Positions 44,626 to 54,063 of a DNA stretch of 64,000 nucleotides are shown in pieces; the first letter of the stretch is position 1, and every line of letters begins with the position of its first letter. The position numbers and the translations under genes were made by a program. This DNA is from an uncultured Treponema sp. (GTDB lineage: Bacteria; Spirochaetota; Spirochaetia; Treponematales; Treponemataceae): contig CAMVDX010000002.1 in assembly GCA_947166355.1 (NCBI GenBank), positions 186,001 to 250,000 on the forward strand. Reading direction: 5' to 3'. The notes beneath the pieces are model-generated. The model did not search any database and was not told the DNA's origin. It saw only the letters and a list, made by a program, of their open reading frames with translations.

Positions 44626-46326
44626 TTATTTTCTACAGCGGTTTAATGCATCTGTGATATTATCAAAAATGTTATCTCTTCCTAACTTATCTGCCATGCC
44701 TGATTTTTCGAGCAGCAGATATGGCTGTGTATGAATGCCGCTGATAACAATCGTAATTCCTTTGCGGTCGCAGGCAGCCTTACACTGTTCGAGTGCTCTG
44801 ATTCCACCTGCATCAAGATAGATTGTGTTACGCATTCGGAGAACGAGATATTTGCAGTCTGTGCGTGCACGTTCAGTTGCAAGCTCAAATTTACGTACGG
44901 TTCCAAAGAAGAGAGGGCCTTCGATTTCGTAAACAAAGGTCTGAGGCGGAATGTCGAGATTTTCTGCAGGCTGATCTTTTTTGATACCGCCTGTAAGAGT
45001 TTCCCGCTGATTCTGAACTTCAGACAAATCAATCATCTTTTTGATAAAGAAGAAGGCAGCAAAGCCGAGTCCAACTTCAATAGCAACTGTAAGGTCTACA
45101 AAAACAGTTATAAGGAAGGTCACTGCAAAAACTGTGATGTCTGATTTTTGCCCCTTGAGAAGTGAGCGGATTGCAGGGAAGCCAGCCATGTTCCAGGCAA
45201 CGTTGATAAGCACTGCGGCAAGCGCTGCCATTGGAATATAGGCTGCGTATTTTCCTGCAAAAAGCAAAATAATAAGAAGTGTGATTGCGTGGATAATTCC
45301 GGCAACTGGTGTGCGGCCGCCGTTTTTTATGTTTGTTGCGGTTCTGGCAATTGCACCTGTGGCAGGGATTCCTCCAAAGAGAGGACTTGCTATATTTGCA
45401 ATTCCCTGAGCAATAAGCTCTGTGTTTGAATCATGCTTTGTACCAATCATACCGTCTGCAACTACAGCAGAGAGCAGCGACTCGATTGCGGCGAGCACTG
45501 CAATAGAAATTGCTGTAGGGAAGAGAGTAGTAATTGTCTTAATACTGAGGGCCGGCAGCTGTGGCTTTGGAAGAGTATTTGGAATAACAAAGTGCTGAGA
45601 GCCGTCTGCGAAAGTTCCGATTGTGTCTGTGTGGAGGCCTGCTGTTTTTTCAAGAATGATGCTTACTGCTGTAGCAAGAATGATTACGACAAAGCTTCCT
45701 GGAATTTTCTTTATGAACTTAGACCAGATGAAGATGAAGGCAAGACAAACTGCTGCCATGATTGTTGAGTAAAGATTAAAGCTTGCTGCTGAGCGAATGT
45801 AAACTATGATTTTTGGAAGAAAATCGCCAGGCATTTTGCTGTATTCTTCGCCGAGAATCATCATTGGACTAGAGAAGTCCGGGCGGAGACCAAAGAAGTC
45901 TCCGAGCTGGCCGGCTGCAATTGTTACTGCGATTCCGGCTGTAAAACCTGTTACAATAGTATATGGAATAAATTTTACAAGACCTCCCATCTTAAAAGCG
46001 CCGAGAAGAATCAAAAGGATTCCGGCCATAACTGTGGCAGTGGCAAGACCACTCAAGCCATACTGTGCAACAACGCCGTAAACGATTACTGCAAAGGCAC
46101 CTGTAGGGCCTCCAATCTGAACGCGGCTGCCGCCAAAAGCAGAAATACAAAAGCCTGCGATAATTGCTGTAAAAAGACCTGCTGCAGGATTTACGCCCGA
46201 TGCAATGGCAAATGCGATTGCAAGTGGAAGGGCAACGATTCCAACGATTATGCCGGCGATAAGGTCGCTGATAAAAGTTTTTGTGCTGTAAGTTTTAATT
46301 GAATTAATGAGTTCTGGTTTAAACAT
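44626..46326 (-). CDS. SulP-family anion transporter with STAS domain
   Basis: 566 residues. Twelve or more hydrophobic segments with the SulP signature region (GIVALPLAIAFAIASGVNPAAGLFTAIIAG, in pieces) and GGSRVQIGGPTGAF; the C-terminal 120 residues are a cytoplasmic STAS domain (YEIEGPLFFGTVRKFE, YLDAGGIRALEQC). Substrate may be sulfate, bicarbonate or another anion. The start at 46326 is chosen because TATAAT ends 9 bases before it; an ATG at 46335 would directly abut the -10 box. No ribosome site, so probably leaderless. Confidence 0.9.
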   Translation of the reverse strand: MFKPELINSIKTYSTKTFISDLIAGIIVGIVALPLAIAFAIASGVNPAAGLFTAIIAGFCISAFGGSRVQIGGPTGAFAVIVYGVVAQYGLSGLATATVMAGILLILLGAFKMGGLVKFIPYTIVTGFTAGIAVTIAAGQLGDFFGLRPDFSSPMMILGEEYSKMPGDFLPKIIVYIRSAASFNLYSTIMAAVCLAFIFIWSKFIKKIPGSFVVIILATAVSIILEKTAGLHTDTIGTFADGSQHFVIPNTLPKPQLPALSIKTITTLFPTAISIAVLAAIESLLSAVVADGMIGTKHDSNTELIAQGIANIASPLFGGIPATGAIARTATNIKNGGRTPVAGIIHAITLLIILLFAGKYAAYIPMAALAAVLINVAWNMAGFPAIRSLLKGQKSDITVFAVTFLITVFVDLTVAIEVGLGFAAFFFIKKMIDLSEVQNQRETLTGGIKKDQPAENLDIPPQTFVYEIEGPLFFGTVRKFELATERARTDCKYLVLRMRNTIYLDAGGIRALEQCKAACDRKGITIVISGIHTQPYLLLEKSGMADKLGRDNIFDNITDALNRCRK

Positions 46327-46335
46327 AGTTTGCAT

Positions 46336-46364
46336 ATTATAACGAGTTTATAAAAATGTGTCAT
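46336..46364 (-). promoter_or_regulatory. SulP promoter, leaderless geometry
   Basis: ATGACA (46364-46359), 17 bp, TATAAT (46341-46336), 9 bases to the ATG at 46326. Confidence 0.7.
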
Positions 46365-46406
46365 TCAGTAAATGGGGTATGAAAGTGGATTGCCACGTCG
46401 CCATGC

Positions 46407-46621
46407 CAGGGCTTCCGCATTATAAAAGATTTCAGTAATCTTGGCGCGAGGGAGCGGGGCGTGGTACAAAAACACTCTTTTTGTGGCTGCCGCGTAAGCG
46501 GCAGGTGTAATAGTTTCTATACCACAAAAAGCGTGTAGCGCATTATTGCGCGGTTTTGTACCACGAAGCCGTGACCGGAAGCCATGTTTTCAGAATTTCA
46601 TTTTATAATGCGGAAGCCCTG
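46407..46621 (-). mobile_element. 215-bp foldback element (MITE-like), copy 2, inverted
   Basis: Reverse complement of 10002-10216 with about five differences. It is flanked by GTCGCCATGC (46397-46406) and GTCGCCCTGC (46622-46631), a 10-bp direct repeat with one mismatch. Removing the element and one flank restores a continuous family C palindrome (ATTGCCACGTCG... to ...GCGAAGCAATCC, 46390-46654). This is good evidence for insertion with target duplication. The 372-bp gap holds this element, the split family C repeat and two promoters. Confidence 0.9.
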
Positions 46622-46663
46622 GTCGCCCTGCGAGCCGCAGGCGAAGCAATCCATATGTTTATG

Positions 46664-46692
46664 ATGTCAAAAATTAAAAAGTGGTGTATACT
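46664..46692 (+). promoter_or_regulatory. malQ promoter, leaderless geometry
   Basis: ATGTCA (46664-46669), 17 bp, TATACT (46687-46692), then 6 bases to ATG. The -35 is weak. Confidence 0.6.
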
Positions 46693-46698
46693 TAAAAT

Positions 46699-48207
46699 AT
46701 GGCTAAATCTAAATTGACACAGTTTAAGAAAAGAGGAAGCGGTGTGCTGATGCACATTTCGTCGCTGCCCGGACCTTTTGGAATTGGTACCCTTGGTAAA
46801 AATGCGTATAAGTTTATAGATTTCCTTGCGAAAGCGGGGCAGAGTTACTGGCAGATTCTCCCGGTTTGTCCTACCGGTTACGGTAACTCGCCTTATCAGA
46901 GCTTTTCGACCTTTGCGGGAAATCCTTATTTTATTGATTTTGATTTACTGAAGAAGGACGGGCTTCTCGCTAAAAAAGATTACGAAGGAATTGACTGGGG
47001 TGCAGACCCGACCTGCGCTGATTTTGGTCTTCTTTACGTAAAGCGGAACGAGCTCTTTGAAAAGCTGCAGAATAATTTTGAAAAGAAAATTCCGGCCGAC
47101 TACAAGGCCTTCTGCCGTAAGAATAAATTCTGGCTGGAGGATTTTGCCCTCTTTATGGCTGTAAAGGATGCTCATAATGGCGCTTCTTTTATGGACTGGG
47201 AAAAGGATATCCGCCTGCGCGAAGAGTCAGCCTTAAAAGCCTGGTCAAAAAAATGTGAGCGCCGCATTGAATATTACAAGATGCTGCAGTATCTCTTTTT
47301 TAAGCAGTGGAAAGAGTTGCGTGCTTATGCGGCTTCTAAAGATATTAAGATAATCGGTGATATTCCGATTTACGTTTCTGCAGACTCCGCCGATGTATGG
47401 ACCCATCCGGAAAACTTTTTGCTGAGCAAGAAGGGAGTGCCGCTTGAGGTTGCGGGCTGCCCTCCGGATGCTTTTACCGACAAGGGCCAGCTCTGGGGTA
47501 ACCCGGTTTACAACTGGAAGGCTCTTAAAGAAGACGGCTACGGCTGGTGGAAGCAGAGAATTAAGTCCAGCCTTGAGATTTATGATATTTTAAGAATAGA
47601 CCACTTCCGCGGTTTTGAATCCTTTTATTGTATAAAGTATGGAGCAGCCGATGCCAAGAACGGCAAGTGGCGCAAGGGGCCTGGTGTTGATTTATTCAGG
47701 GAAGTAGAGAAGGCTCTGGGCAAGGTTCCAATTATTGCGGAAGACTTGGGTTACCTTACTCCACGTGTTCACAAAATGCTGCGCGACTGCGGCTTCCCTG
47801 GAATGAAGGTGATTCAGTTTGCCTTTGGCGGAGACGATACAAATACTTATCTGCCTCACAATATTCCTGAGAATAGTATTGTATATACCGGCTCACACGA
47901 TAACGACCCGATAAACGGTTGGGTAGAATCATGCAGCCCTGCTGAGCTCGAGCACGCAATGAAATACTTCAAGCTTACCGACAAAACTCAGATGCGCGAA
48001 ACCATGATGAAGGCGGCACTTGAGTCTAAGGCCTTTGTTTGCATCCTTACAATGCAGGATTTGATTGGCCTTGGTCACGAAGCGAGAATGAATTTCCCGT
48101 CTTCGGTCGGTGAAAACTGGAAGTGGCGTGCAACCGAGGAGCAGATTACTGCGGAGCAGGCTGCCTGGTTGAAAAAGGCTAGTAAGGCTGCGGGGCGGAA
48201 TAAATAG
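46699..48207 (+). CDS. malQ: 4-alpha-glucanotransferase (amylomaltase)
   Basis: GH77 enzyme moving maltosyl units between alpha-glucans. RGSGVLMHISSLPGPFGIG at the start, GDIPIYVSADSADVW, LRIDHFRGF with the nucleophile Asp, IIAEDLGYLT with the acid/base Glu, and GSHDNDPINGW are the family's motifs in order. 502 residues, cytoplasmic. No ribosome site; the start lies 6 bases after a TATACT box. The stop TAG begins a family D repeat (TAGATCCCGAAAC). Confidence 0.95.
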   Translation: MAKSKLTQFKKRGSGVLMHISSLPGPFGIGTLGKNAYKFIDFLAKAGQSYWQILPVCPTGYGNSPYQSFSTFAGNPYFIDFDLLKKDGLLAKKDYEGIDWGADPTCADFGLLYVKRNELFEKLQNNFEKKIPADYKAFCRKNKFWLEDFALFMAVKDAHNGASFMDWEKDIRLREESALKAWSKKCERRIEYYKMLQYLFFKQWKELRAYAASKDIKIIGDIPIYVSADSADVWTHPENFLLSKKGVPLEVAGCPPDAFTDKGQLWGNPVYNWKALKEDGYGWWKQRIKSSLEIYDILRIDHFRGFESFYCIKYGAADAKNGKWRKGPGVDLFREVEKALGKVPIIAEDLGYLTPRVHKMLRDCGFPGMKVIQFAFGGDDTNTYLPHNIPENSIVYTGSHDNDPINGWVESCSPAELEHAMKYFKLTDKTQMRETMMKAALESKAFVCILTMQDLIGLGHEARMNFPSSVGENWKWRATEEQITAEQAAWLKKASKAAGRNK

Positions 48208-48272
48208 ATCCCGAAACAAGTTCGGGATGACAGTGGCTGGTCGTCATGCTGAACTTGTTTCAGCATCTATAA
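48205..48272. repeat. Family D hairpins between malQ and recD
   Basis: ATCCCGAAACAAGTTCGGGAT and ATGCTGAACTTGTTTCAGCAT, two hairpins as at 17272. Its left end contains the malQ stop and its right end the recD stop (convergent genes), so it may serve as a terminator for both. Confidence 0.8.
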
Positions 48273-50309
48273 CTCAATTAATGTGTCGCGCTGGATAACT
48301 GTTTGTCTAGCGGCCTCCAGCGTGTCATAATCTGCGTAGATGTAGGTTGAACCTGACGTTCTTGTAATTGCTGTATAAACAATCTGTCTGTTCAAAAGAG
48401 GGTGTCCTTTTTGTTCAGGCAGGAAAACAAGAATTGCAGGATATTCAGAGCCCTGTGATTTATGAATTGTAATTGCGTAGGCCGTTTCAATAGATTCCTT
48501 TGGCAGTAAATGCAAAGGATAGAAAATAAAACTTCCTTTTTTGAAAATCCCCTGAAGCTTCATTTCCTTGTCTAAATCACTTTCGTTTTCCGTATTATTT
48601 CCCTGAGTTTCTTTTTTTAGCATAAGATACATGAGGTTTTCATTTTTCATTACAATTCCGGAGTCTCCGTTGTAGAGGCAGAAGGTTTTCTGATTTTTTG
48701 TAAGCATCAGTAACTGGCCGGGAAAGTATTCATCGCTAGAAAGATTTTTATCTCCAAGCGATTTAATAATCTGCTGGGAAATCTTTTTGTTGATTTCTTC
48801 AACACCCTGAATGCCTTTTCTTTCTGCACAAAGAATTCTTGCGGCGATTGCTTTTTTCCAAAGGTCTTCCAGTTCAGAATCTGTATAATTTACCAGATCT
48901 TTTTTTGCATCTTCTGCAAGAGTGTTAAAAAAGCAGCTGCTCCATAGTGTAATTATTTCATCTATCTGTTTTGATTTTTCATCATATTTTTTGGGAGGGA
49001 CAAAAGTTGTTACTGGAAACTCTTTTGCCTTGCCTTCATTTTCATTTTTTTTGTTATCCGGGATATGAAAAATAGAAGTCACTTTCCATTCATCCCAGTT
49101 AGTCTTTGATAACAATTCTGAAGGCAGAGCTTCATTGTCCTGCATTGCATTTTTTAATCTTCCGGCCTCGGAGTTTTCGTTGAATCTGTTTGATTTTGTA
49201 AGGGCAATAACGCTCTCAGTTTTTTTGGTAAGCAGTTCACCAAGAACTGCACCGGCCTGAACAGAAGGCAGTTGGTCTTTATCTCCAAGAATGAAAACTC
49301 GGGCCTCTTTTGGAATTGCTTCAAGAAGTGAACTGAACAAAGAGATGTCAATCATACTTGCTTCATCAATTATGAAGATGGATTTTGCATCAAATTGATT
49401 TTCAGAATTATATCTGAAGCCGTTTATCGAAGGATTATAGCTGAGCAGTCTGTGAATTGTGTAAGGCTTAGCTCTATCAAGCTTATCATAAATCTCAGGA
49501 TATTTTTCCTTTTCTTGAACAGATAAACCGGAAAGGGCTTTTGCAACTGATTCATGAATTCTTTCTGCGGCCTTTCCACTAGGGGCAGCAAGATATAACT
49601 GATAGTCAATAAAAGAAGATTTTTTTAATAATTCCCATAAAAGGTAGCAGACTACGGTAGTCTTTCCAGTTCCAGGTCCCCCGGTAATTATCAGGTTTTC
49701 GGCCTGTCCACGCAGAATCGCCTCAGACTGTTCCGGCATCAATTCAATATGTGATACAGTGTTATCTTTAAAATATTCTATAATGCGCTTTAAATCCTCT
49801 TCACTTGTCTGAACAGAATTATCCCCCATTATTTCTTTTATGCATTTTTCAATATTGATTTTTGCCTGATGATATTTAGAAGCAAAAAGCCAGCGTTCAT
49901 TTTTTTCAGTTCGATCGATTACAAAAGGCTTCGAGTAGTCAGGCGAAGCTGAAATCTCTTCAATCAGATTCGGAAGAGTTTTTTCATTTATCTGAGGAAG
50001 CGCGGCTTTTAGGATTTTTTCAAAATAAAGTTTGTCTGCCTCTTTTTCTTCAAGACGGTTTTCAACGAGAAGAAGACCTTCCCATTTTTCATTCCATTTT
50101 TTGAAAAGACTTTCATCCAGGGGAAGGCAGATGTTTCCGTCATCAAGCCGTGAAAAATAGACACAGAAGAAGGCGAGGGCCTCATCACTAATATCCGGCT
50201 GCAGGGAACGAAGAACATTCAAAACCTTTTCCCAGATATTCGAGATGGAATGCATCTCCTGCATTTTATTTAAGAAGTCTGATATATTTTCTTTTGTTAT
50301 GCTGTCCAT
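48267..50309 (-). CDS. recD: Exodeoxyribonuclease V alpha subunit
   Basis: 5'-3' helicase of RecBCD. Walker A ITGGPGTGKTTVV, motif II IIDEASMID, motif III LGDKDQLPSVQAG and the C-terminal AITIHKSQGSEYP are all present in 680 residues. AGAGGAAAG precedes the ATG. It is the last gene of recC-recB-recD, with an 10-bp gap after recB. Confidence 0.95.
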   Translation of the reverse strand: MDSITKENISDFLNKMQEMHSISNIWEKVLNVLRSLQPDISDEALAFFCVYFSRLDDGNICLPLDESLFKKWNEKWEGLLLVENRLEEKEADKLYFEKILKAALPQINEKTLPNLIEEISASPDYSKPFVIDRTEKNERWLFASKYHQAKINIEKCIKEIMGDNSVQTSEEDLKRIIEYFKDNTVSHIELMPEQSEAILRGQAENLIITGGPGTGKTTVVCYLLWELLKKSSFIDYQLYLAAPSGKAAERIHESVAKALSGLSVQEKEKYPEIYDKLDRAKPYTIHRLLSYNPSINGFRYNSENQFDAKSIFIIDEASMIDISLFSSLLEAIPKEARVFILGDKDQLPSVQAGAVLGELLTKKTESVIALTKSNRFNENSEAGRLKNAMQDNEALPSELLSKTNWDEWKVTSIFHIPDNKKNENEGKAKEFPVTTFVPPKKYDEKSKQIDEIITLWSSCFFNTLAEDAKKDLVNYTDSELEDLWKKAIAARILCAERKGIQGVEEINKKISQQIIKSLGDKNLSSDEYFPGQLLMLTKNQKTFCLYNGDSGIVMKNENLMYLMLKKETQGNNTENESDLDKEMKLQGIFKKGSFIFYPLHLLPKESIETAYAITIHKSQGSEYPAILVFLPEQKGHPLLNRQIVYTAITRTSGSTYIYADYDTLEAARQTVIQRDTLIEL

Positions 50310-50319
50310 AGCTTTCCTC

Positions 50320-53300
50320 TTATTGCTTTTTTGTAATCAGTTCTTTGAAAATCTTTTTGTAAGCTTTTTCGAGCTCATCCCAGTTCTTCCAGGTTCGGGC
50401 ATAAATACCGCTTGAACTAGCCGGAGTACAGCCTCGAATGTAGACATAATAAATTCCGCCAAAATGATTTTCAAAAATCTCTGCTTCACTTTCGTCTTTA
50501 TAAAAGATTTTAAGCCATCTGATTAAACTGTATGAATAGAGAACTCTCTGAATAGAATAATCTGTGTCGGTTTCTTTTTTCAAACTTGCGTAATCCGAAT
50601 AACCTTCTTTTGTAAAGGTGTTGCTCTTCCAGTCAAGAATGGAATAAACCTCTTTACCATTTATCTGCCGCATGAAGACAAGGTCAATAAAGCCGTTGCA
50701 GTAGTTTTTGAGAGCAGTCTCTTCCGCAGTATCGTTTGAATCAGCATTCATGTTGTATTCGGCTTCGCTGATTCTATGCTCGGCGTCTATTTCTTTGAGA
50801 CTGAAGAATTGTCCTGTCTGTGTGCTTCCTGTAATTTCCGGAAGCTTTGCATTGAGGGTCTTCCACAAAAGTGAGCTTGTATAAGAAAGCCATTTATGAG
50901 GATCTTTTTCGGGAATCAAAATGGTCTGCTTTTTCAGACAGTTTATGATAAGCTGGCTGATTTCTTTGTTAGTCTCTGCTTCTGTCGCACTGGTAAGATT
51001 TCCATGCTTAACAAAATCAGCTTTTTCAAAAACTTCATGAAGGGCAATACCAATCTTAGTGCCCATAGGATATTTTGCAGGAGCTTCTGTGATGGCTGTG
51101 CTTGCGGCAGTGTTATAAATCACAGAATTTTCCGAGCTGTCGAAGGCGGCCGTTGATTCTCTTTCTTTATCTTCGCTGCCACTTCCGTCTTTGTCGGCTC
51201 GGCCTCCGTTTGCTGTCATTTCATTTGAGTTCTTTTTATTTCTCTTGGAAAGAGAAATGTAAGAGTGTTTATACAAGCCATGGGAAGGAACCTCTTTTGC
51301 CAGAGCCGCAGTATTCATTTTTTGCTTTTCTATAGCTTCATCAATTGCAAGTTCTTCTTCGCCTGCGGAAGAAGCTTTTTGCTGCTGGCTTTCTTCATTG
51401 TTTTTGTTGAGGATTTCCTGAACACTGCTTTTTAGTACTTTATAATCAAGCATTTGAGGAAGAGGCAGCTCTTTGCAGTATTCATTTGCAATATTCATAA
51501 GAGGCCCGATATTCTTTCCTAAAAAGGAATAAGGGGAGTAGCTTTTCCATTTTTTATAATATGGAAGAATTAACAGAGATGACGCACGGGTGTATGCAAC
51601 ATAGAAAAGTCTCTGCCATTCGTAATCAAGTTCCATATTCATTTTATTTTTTGCATACTCGCTGAAGCCAATTTTGGCTTTGCCATTTTCATGAAAAGCA
51701 TAAACGCTAGGGATATTTGTATACTTCTGCTTATAACCTCCGGCGGCAATAACAACAGGGAATTCAAGCCCCTTTGATGCATGAATGGTCATCAGCTGTA
51801 CAGAGTCAAAATCAGTTCCTTTTGCTACAAGATTATCACCTTCTTCTACGCCTTTTGTAGATTGGGCGAGCCTGGCAAGATGATGGCTGACTTCTTCTAT
51901 TGAGCATTCATTTTTATAAAGATATTCTATTGCGTAGTTTCCAATCTGGCGGAATTTTGAAAGAGATGGAATTTTGTCGAGTCGGGAAAGTCTGTTTTCT
52001 ATATCCGAATCCTCAAAAATTCTTTGTAAAAGGTTTGCCCATCTTCTTTGTTTTGCGAGAGCCTGCCAGACAATTATTTTCTGACGTTCCGGAGCATAGG
52101 GGTTATCAAATCTTTCATCATTAACCTGGTCCAGCGGAATACCAAAGAAAGATGTAAACAGGGCTTCGCTCAAAAGACTTCTTTTGCTACCGGTAAAATC
52201 ATCTGCTCCGATTGCATTAAAAAGAGAAATCCAGTGTCGGCATTCAATTCCCGCAAAGAGATTTTTATCCTTGTAGCGAAGGAAGGGAATACCGGCTTCT
52301 TGAAATACCTTTTCAAAGGCTGGCATTTCGGTAGAGGTTCGTGTAAGTACTGTAAAATCACGGAAGCTTACATTACGCAATTGAGTGCAGTTTCCGTTTT
52401 TATCCTTTTTAAATACCTGAAGCTTTGTTTTTCCATTTTCAAAAGAACAGCAGTCAATTATGGTTTGTGCTGCAACTCTTGCAAAGTCTTCTTCACCAAT
52501 CATTTTTTGGGGATTTCCTGCTGTCCAGACAGGCTTTGCGATTTTCCAGCCATAAGGTTCTTCTTGTGTATCAAAATATAAAGCAGAGGCCTTTTTATGT
52601 GATGGAGCTGAACTGGTGAAAGAAATAGTATAATCAGGATCAATATTCATTCCACGTGCATCAAAAAATTGAATTTCTTCCGGCTCTGTGTCTTTGTTTG
52701 TTTTCTTCTTAGTTTTGGAATCGGACTCTTTTTTGTTATCCGAAATAATTTTGTCCTGAAAAAGAATATTGCAGGCCTCTACCATTTCATCTGTTGAACG
52801 GTAGTTTGTGGAAAGTCTGTAGCCTTTTCCTTTCTTTGCAATTGACTTTACGGCTGTCTTATAAACATTTACATCGGCTCCCTGGAAGGCGTAAATAGAC
52901 TGCTTTGGATCTCCAACAACAATTATTGTGTGTTCATTATCTTCCATGAATACAGTTCTAAAAATATCCCATTGAATCTGGTTTGTATCCTGGAATTCAT
53001 CAATAATTGCATATTGATATTTTTTCTGCAGATTTTTTTTGAGAATAGAAGCCGGTTCACAGACTGCTTCACGAACATTACGGAGCATGTCGTTATAGCT
53101 CTGCATTTTGTTTTTTTCTTTTTCCTGCTGCCAGGCCAGATAAAGAGTTTTCAGCTGATTAGTGTAAAACTTTATTATTGCGAATGAATCTGTATCAGCT
53201 ACAATTGTTTTCAACCAATTTTTTAAATCTCTAAAGAATTCAAGGTCAGCTTTTATTTCACTTCCTACTGTATTTGTTTTGAAGGAAGTGCCGTTGTAAT

Positions 53301-54060
53301 CAAAAATATGATTGTTGTTAATATTGTTTAGTATATCAGTTTTTAACTCTTCAGCATTTTTTGCCTGGAGGTTTTCCTGAAGATGATTCCATTTATCTTC
53401 AAAACTGTTAATGATAAATAAATCTTCTATGCATGTAAGATTAGACGCTATTTTTGCTAGTTTTTCAGCAGTCTCACGGCTGATGACGTTTCCGGCTATT
53501 TCAATAAAAGAGTCTGCATCAAGACTTACAATATCGTTATCTTCTTCTCCGGCTGTATTCAGATAATATTTCGAAATCATCTGTTTAAAATCATTTATTA
53601 AATTATCAATAAAAGTGTTTTTGAGTATGGCATTTTCAAAAAGCGTTTTAAAATCAGAATTAGTTATTAAAACGTCTCTAATCCATCTTTCTATAAAGTC
53701 TTCAATTGCATCATCACTTACCAGCGATAGATTTGAACACTGATTTGCAGAGAAAGAGAATTCTGAGAGGGTTTTCTGGCAGAAGGAGTGAATTGTAAAT
53801 ATGTTAGCATTATCAACATCCTGGTTCGGACAATTTTCCCGGATACGGTTACGAAGTTCGCCAACCGCTTTTTCTGTATAAGTTACTATGAGAATTTTTT
53901 CAAGAGGAATATTGCTGTTTATAAGCTTTTCAACAATTCCTGTAATATTGTGAGTTTTACCTGTTCCGGCCGAAGCTTCAATATACATTGAAGTTTTTAT
54001 ATCTTCGTAATTTTTGAGGTCAAATGGTGTAAGTTCTGTTTGTTCTGTCATATTTGCCAT
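50320..54060 (-). CDS. recB: Exodeoxyribonuclease V beta subunit
   Basis: 3'-5' helicase and nuclease subunit. UvrD-type Walker A EASAGTGKTHNITG near residue 31, IIDEFQDTN, VVGDPKQSIYAFQGAD, and LMTIHASKGLEFPVV. The C-terminal nuclease domain has the residues NGFIDLVFM and ILDWKSNTF. 1246 residues. A Ser/Lys/Asn-rich linker near 905-975 joins helicase and nuclease parts. GAGG lies 11 bases upstream, before the recC stop. Confidence 0.95.
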   Translation of the reverse strand: MANMTEQTELTPFDLKNYEDIKTSMYIEASAGTGKTHNITGIVEKLINSNIPLEKILIVTYTEKAVGELRNRIRENCPNQDVDNANIFTIHSFCQKTLSEFSFSANQCSNLSLVSDDAIEDFIERWIRDVLITNSDFKTLFENAILKNTFIDNLINDFKQMISKYYLNTAGEEDNDIVSLDADSFIEIAGNVISRETAEKLAKIASNLTCIEDLFIINSFEDKWNHLQENLQAKNAEELKTDILNNINNNHIFDYNGTSFKTNTVGSEIKADLEFFRDLKNWLKTIVADTDSFAIIKFYTNQLKTLYLAWQQEKEKNKMQSYNDMLRNVREAVCEPASILKKNLQKKYQYAIIDEFQDTNQIQWDIFRTVFMEDNEHTIIVVGDPKQSIYAFQGADVNVYKTAVKSIAKKGKGYRLSTNYRSTDEMVEACNILFQDKIISDNKKESDSKTKKKTNKDTEPEEIQFFDARGMNIDPDYTISFTSSAPSHKKASALYFDTQEEPYGWKIAKPVWTAGNPQKMIGEEDFARVAAQTIIDCCSFENGKTKLQVFKKDKNGNCTQLRNVSFRDFTVLTRTSTEMPAFEKVFQEAGIPFLRYKDKNLFAGIECRHWISLFNAIGADDFTGSKRSLLSEALFTSFFGIPLDQVNDERFDNPYAPERQKIIVWQALAKQRRWANLLQRIFEDSDIENRLSRLDKIPSLSKFRQIGNYAIEYLYKNECSIEEVSHHLARLAQSTKGVEEGDNLVAKGTDFDSVQLMTIHASKGLEFPVVIAAGGYKQKYTNIPSVYAFHENGKAKIGFSEYAKNKMNMELDYEWQRLFYVAYTRASSLLILPYYKKWKSYSPYSFLGKNIGPLMNIANEYCKELPLPQMLDYKVLKSSVQEILNKNNEESQQQKASSAGEEELAIDEAIEKQKMNTAALAKEVPSHGLYKHSYISLSKRNKKNSNEMTANGGRADKDGSGSEDKERESTAAFDSSENSVIYNTAASTAITEAPAKYPMGTKIGIALHEVFEKADFVKHGNLTSATEAETNKEISQLIINCLKKQTILIPEKDPHKWLSYTSSLLWKTLNAKLPEITGSTQTGQFFSLKEIDAEHRISEAEYNMNADSNDTAEETALKNYCNGFIDLVFMRQINGKEVYSILDWKSNTFTKEGYSDYASLKKETDTDYSIQRVLYSYSLIRWLKIFYKDESEAEIFENHFGGIYYVYIRGCTPASSSGIYARTWKNWDELEKAYKKIFKELITKKQ

Positions 54061-54063
54061 ATT

